A DNA stretch of 64,000 nt from an uncultured Alphaproteobacteria bacterium (GTDB lineage: Bacteria > Pseudomonadota > Alphaproteobacteria > HIMB59): positions 62,001 through 126,000 of the forward strand of contig CACJQJ010000001.1 in NCBI GenBank assembly GCA_902595525.1, in the 5' to 3' direction. This document shows, piece after piece, positions 62,156 through 64,000 of the stretch (position 1 is the stretch's first letter; the number at the start of each line of letters is the position of its first letter). Made by a program: the position numbers and the translations under genes. Under the pieces are notes generated by a model. That model did not search any database. It saw nothing but the letters and a program-made list of their open reading frames with translations, and was not told where the DNA came from.

Positions 62156-63101
62156 ATTAGACAATAAAATAGGCCTCGGATTGGCTTCTCTTGGGAGGCC
62201 CGGATATATAAACATTGGTCATAGTTCAGATTTAGGCAGCGACATATCAAAAAATTCTATGAGATCTCATTGTCACGAAGTACTTAGTCATGCTTACAAA
62301 AGAGGTATTCGATATTTTGATGCGGCAAGGGTATATGGAGATGCTGAGGAATTTTTATCTACTTGGATTAGAGCTCAAAAACAATTTGATGGTTTTGTGG
62401 GGTCTAAGTGGGGCTATGAATATTTAGCAAATTGGGAAGTTCAGGCAGATCAACATGAAAGAAAAGATCACTCGGTTGAATTTTTAAAACAACAATGGGT
62501 GGAGACAAGACTTAATTTAGGAAAAAGTATTGATTTATATCACATTCATTCTGTCAATTCAGAAAGTAAAGTTTTAGATGATATTAATGTTTTAAAGGAG
62601 CTTGAGACAATAAAAAAAAATGGAATAGAAATAGGAATCTCAACAACCGGACCAGATCAAGAGAAAACTATTAATAACCTTTTAATTAAGAATGAAAAAC
62701 TTAATCTATTTTCTTATTTACAAACGACTATTAATATCTTTGACCAATCTTGTATTTCCATTTTAAAAGAGGTATCTGAAAAAAAGATAAATGTAATTGC
62801 AAAAGAGATTTTCTCAAATGGAAGACTAACTCATTCAAATAAAGAATTTCATCAAAATAAAATTAAAGAATTAAAGTCAGTTGCCTCATCTATGGATTTA
62901 ACTTTAGAGCAATTGTCTTATCTATGGGTTTATCAACTACCGTTTGTTAAAATTTGCTTAACTGGTGCTTCAACTATTAAACAGTTGGACGATAATTTAT
63001 CATGTTTAAATAATATCAACTTATCCTTACCTGATTTAAAATCATTTGCCATGGATACAATTGAATATTGGACTATTAGAAAATCACTTAGATGGAATTA
63101 A
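62148..63101 (+). CDS. aldo/keto reductase
   Basis: A 317-residue aldo/keto reductase barrel with the tetrad Asp and Tyr in YFDAARVYGDAEEFL, Lys in VGSKWGYEY and His in DLYHIHSV, and NADP-binding sequence near the end (ICLTGASTIKQLDDNL). It begins with TTG at 62148 inside the HAD gene; no ATG precedes conserved sequence. Substrate unknown; such enzymes reduce sugars or aldehydes. Its stop overlaps the stop of the convergent PEBP-like gene. Confidence 0.82.
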   Translation: MFKLDNKIGLGLASLGRPGYINIGHSSDLGSDISKNSMRSHCHEVLSHAYKRGIRYFDAARVYGDAEEFLSTWIRAQKQFDGFVGSKWGYEYLANWEVQADQHERKDHSVEFLKQQWVETRLNLGKSIDLYHIHSVNSESKVLDDINVLKELETIKKNGIEIGISTTGPDQEKTINNLLIKNEKLNLFSYLQTTINIFDQSCISILKEVSEKKINVIAKEIFSNGRLTHSNKEFHQNKIKELKSVASSMDLTLEQLSYLWVYQLPFVKICLTGASTIKQLDDNLSCLNNINLSLPDLKSFAMDTIEYWTIRKSLRWN

Positions 63102-63493
63102 GGGTAGAATTTTGATGCAGAAGCTTTTGATATTGTTTTGGCAAATGTTCCTTTGCTAGCTTTAGCATAAGCTGTCCATTGATATTTATGCTTACCATCC
63201 GGAGGACATGGAGATTTGTATGAAAATATCCCAGTTTCAACAGTATTTTGTCCTTTGTATTCAACCCATCCACCACCATGATTATAAGAGGGAACATTTA
63301 AATCAACTAATTTAAATTCTATCCATTTGGTACCTTCAGGAACGTTTTTGATTTCAAATTCTGGATTTTTTACAGTGTTCGGATTCCCACTGGTACAAAT
63401 CAATAAATCCCCCCATTCAAATGAAATTTCAAAGTCACTTGATAAAGCGCTAAAAGAAAAAAAAAGTGATAATATTATTAAAATTAACCTCAT
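63098..63493 (-). CDS. secreted PEBP/YbhB-like protein
   Basis: A 131-residue protein with a signal peptide (LIILSLFFSFSALSS). The mature part has the PEBP-family pattern: FEIKNVPEGTKWIEFKLVD (strand and Pro-Gly-Thr turn) and the ligand-loop YKSPCPPDGKHKYQWTAYA, which matches the GPCPPxGxHRY signature of YbhB/YbcL proteins. It is shorter than YbhB (about 160). Periplasmic; ligand and role unknown. Confidence 0.68.
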   Translation of the reverse strand: MRLILIILSLFFSFSALSSDFEISFEWGDLLICTSGNPNTVKNPEFEIKNVPEGTKWIEFKLVDLNVPSYNHGGGWVEYKGQNTVETGIFSYKSPCPPDGKHKYQWTAYAKASKGTFAKTISKASASKFYP

Positions 63494-63531
63494 ATTTACT
63501 TATTTCTAATTTAACTCTAAAAAAAATCAAT

Positions 63532-64000
63532 CTAAAAAACTACCCAACTTGAATTTGATGAGCTAGAGGCGATTGACCTTTCGATAAATTTAATACCCTC
63601 AAGTCCATCTTCTACACTTGGAAAATCATGATTTTCCTCATTAAAATTGCCATTTTTCTGATTAATTAGCGCATTAGCTACATCTGTATATATATTTGCA
63701 AATCCCTCTAAATATCCCTCGGGGTGCCCAGCAGGAATTCTAGTAACATCCCCTGCATCGCTCATAGCACCTGATCCACCTCTTGTAATTTTTTGTTTGG
63801 GTTCTCCAAATTTTGTAAAGTAAAGGTAATTCGGATCTTCTTGACACCATTCCAGCCCGGCCTTGTTACCGTAAATTCTTATTTGTAAATGATTTTCATT
63901 TCCTGGGGCTACTTGAGAAGACCAGATAGTACCTTTTGCTCCTCCTTTATATCGTAACGATATTTGAGCATTATCATCTAATTTTCTCCCAGGCACAAAA
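63532..64000 (-). CDS. Gfo/Idh/MocA-family oxidoreductase, C-terminal part
   Basis: The frame runs off the right edge of the window at its 5' end, so only the last ~156 residues are seen. GTIWSSQVAPGNENHLQIRIYGNKAGLEW is typical of the C-terminal substrate domain of this superfamily, as is the terminal DGLEGIKFIERSIASS. The N-terminal Rossmann domain and EKP motif lie outside. Function: NAD(P)-dependent sugar or cyclitol oxidoreductase, unspecified. Confidence 0.8.
   Translation of the reverse strand, partial: FVPGRKLDDNAQISLRYKGGAKGTIWSSQVAPGNENHLQIRIYGNKAGLEWCQEDPNYLYFTKFGEPKQKITRGGSGAMSDAGDVTRIPAGHPEGYLEGFANIYTDVANALINQKNGNFNEENHDFPSVEDGLEGIKFIERSIASSSSNSSWVVF

Noticed and set aside
1..64000. 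Prophage, insertion sequences, CRISPR or genomic island
   Set aside because: No transposase, integrase, phage gene, repeat-spacer array or terminal repeats were found; base composition appears uniform apart from highly expressed binding-protein genes.

Overview
The window reads as a chromosomal segment of a streamlined, AT-rich marine alphaproteobacterium. The signs are strong A/T bias, intergenic gaps that never exceed about 210 bases, many start/stop overlaps (TAATG, ATGA), convergent genes whose stop codons touch or overlap, and no transposase, integrase, CRISPR, rRNA or tRNA. Gene content (FrcBCA-type fructose transporter with FrcK, alphaproteobacterial-type inositol genes, a flotillin-associated rhodopsin) fits the HIMB59/AEGEAN-169 or Pelagibacterales-like bacterioplankton. 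That assignment is an inference from gene content, not a phylogenetic result.

Layout. (a) 1-6.2 kb: end of an unidentified gene, a class I aldolase-like gene, xylulokinase xylB, the kinase frcK, and the divergent fructose ABC transporter frcB-frcC-frcA. (b) 6.3-15.7 kb: FGGY kinase plus split transketolase, divergent from an RbsBAC-type transporter with two SDR dehydrogenases and a TIM-barrel isomerase; together a likely polyol or branched-pentose pathway. (c) 15.8-29.3 kb: a second CUT2 sugar transporter (with an unusual permease), an HpcH aldolase, and an inositol pathway (iolG, iolE, iolC, iolB, IolJ-like aldolase) mixed with an SDR, an aldehyde dehydrogenase, another Gfo/Idh/MocA enzyme and galM. 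(d) 29.3-37.4 kb: Gld-like ABC exporter with a DUF4340-like partner, iron alcohol dehydrogenase, orphan ParA and several small unknown genes. (e) 37.4-49.6 kb: a divergent cluster holding a five-part biotin-dependent carboxylase/5-oxoprolinase-like system (PxpA, PxpB, PxpC, stand-alone biotin carrier, biotin carboxylase), together with its own CUT2-type ABC transporter with two oversized permeases. (f) 49.6-60.2 kb: a co-directional cluster of a proteorhodopsin paralogue with the motif D-N-I, a flotillin with a full-length Shine-Dalgarno site, an SCP2-like protein, an alpha/beta hydrolase, a sodium:solute symporter, a two-subunit dimethylformamidase-like iron amidohydrolase, an unknown small protein, a cupin and a metallo-beta-lactamase-fold lactonase. 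(g) 60.2-64 kb: xylA, HAD phosphatase, aldo/keto reductase, PEBP-like protein and a partial Gfo/Idh/MocA gene.

Most of the window is a carbohydrate and small-amide acquisition region: four complete CUT2 ABC importers and one SSS symporter, each beside enzymes likely to use the imported compound. No DNA-binding transcription regulator is recognisable anywhere in 64 kb.

The most interesting part is 49.6-60.2 kb. The rhodopsin-flotillin pair matches the described 'flotillin-associated rhodopsin' type (DNI class, from memory of the literature). Its apparent operon links it to a sodium symporter and a C-N-bond-cleaving iron enzyme, which suggests a membrane-microdomain module for uptake and hydrolysis of a small amide. 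The split carboxylase/PxpA system immediately upstream, with its own transporter, is the second candidate for an incompletely described pathway.
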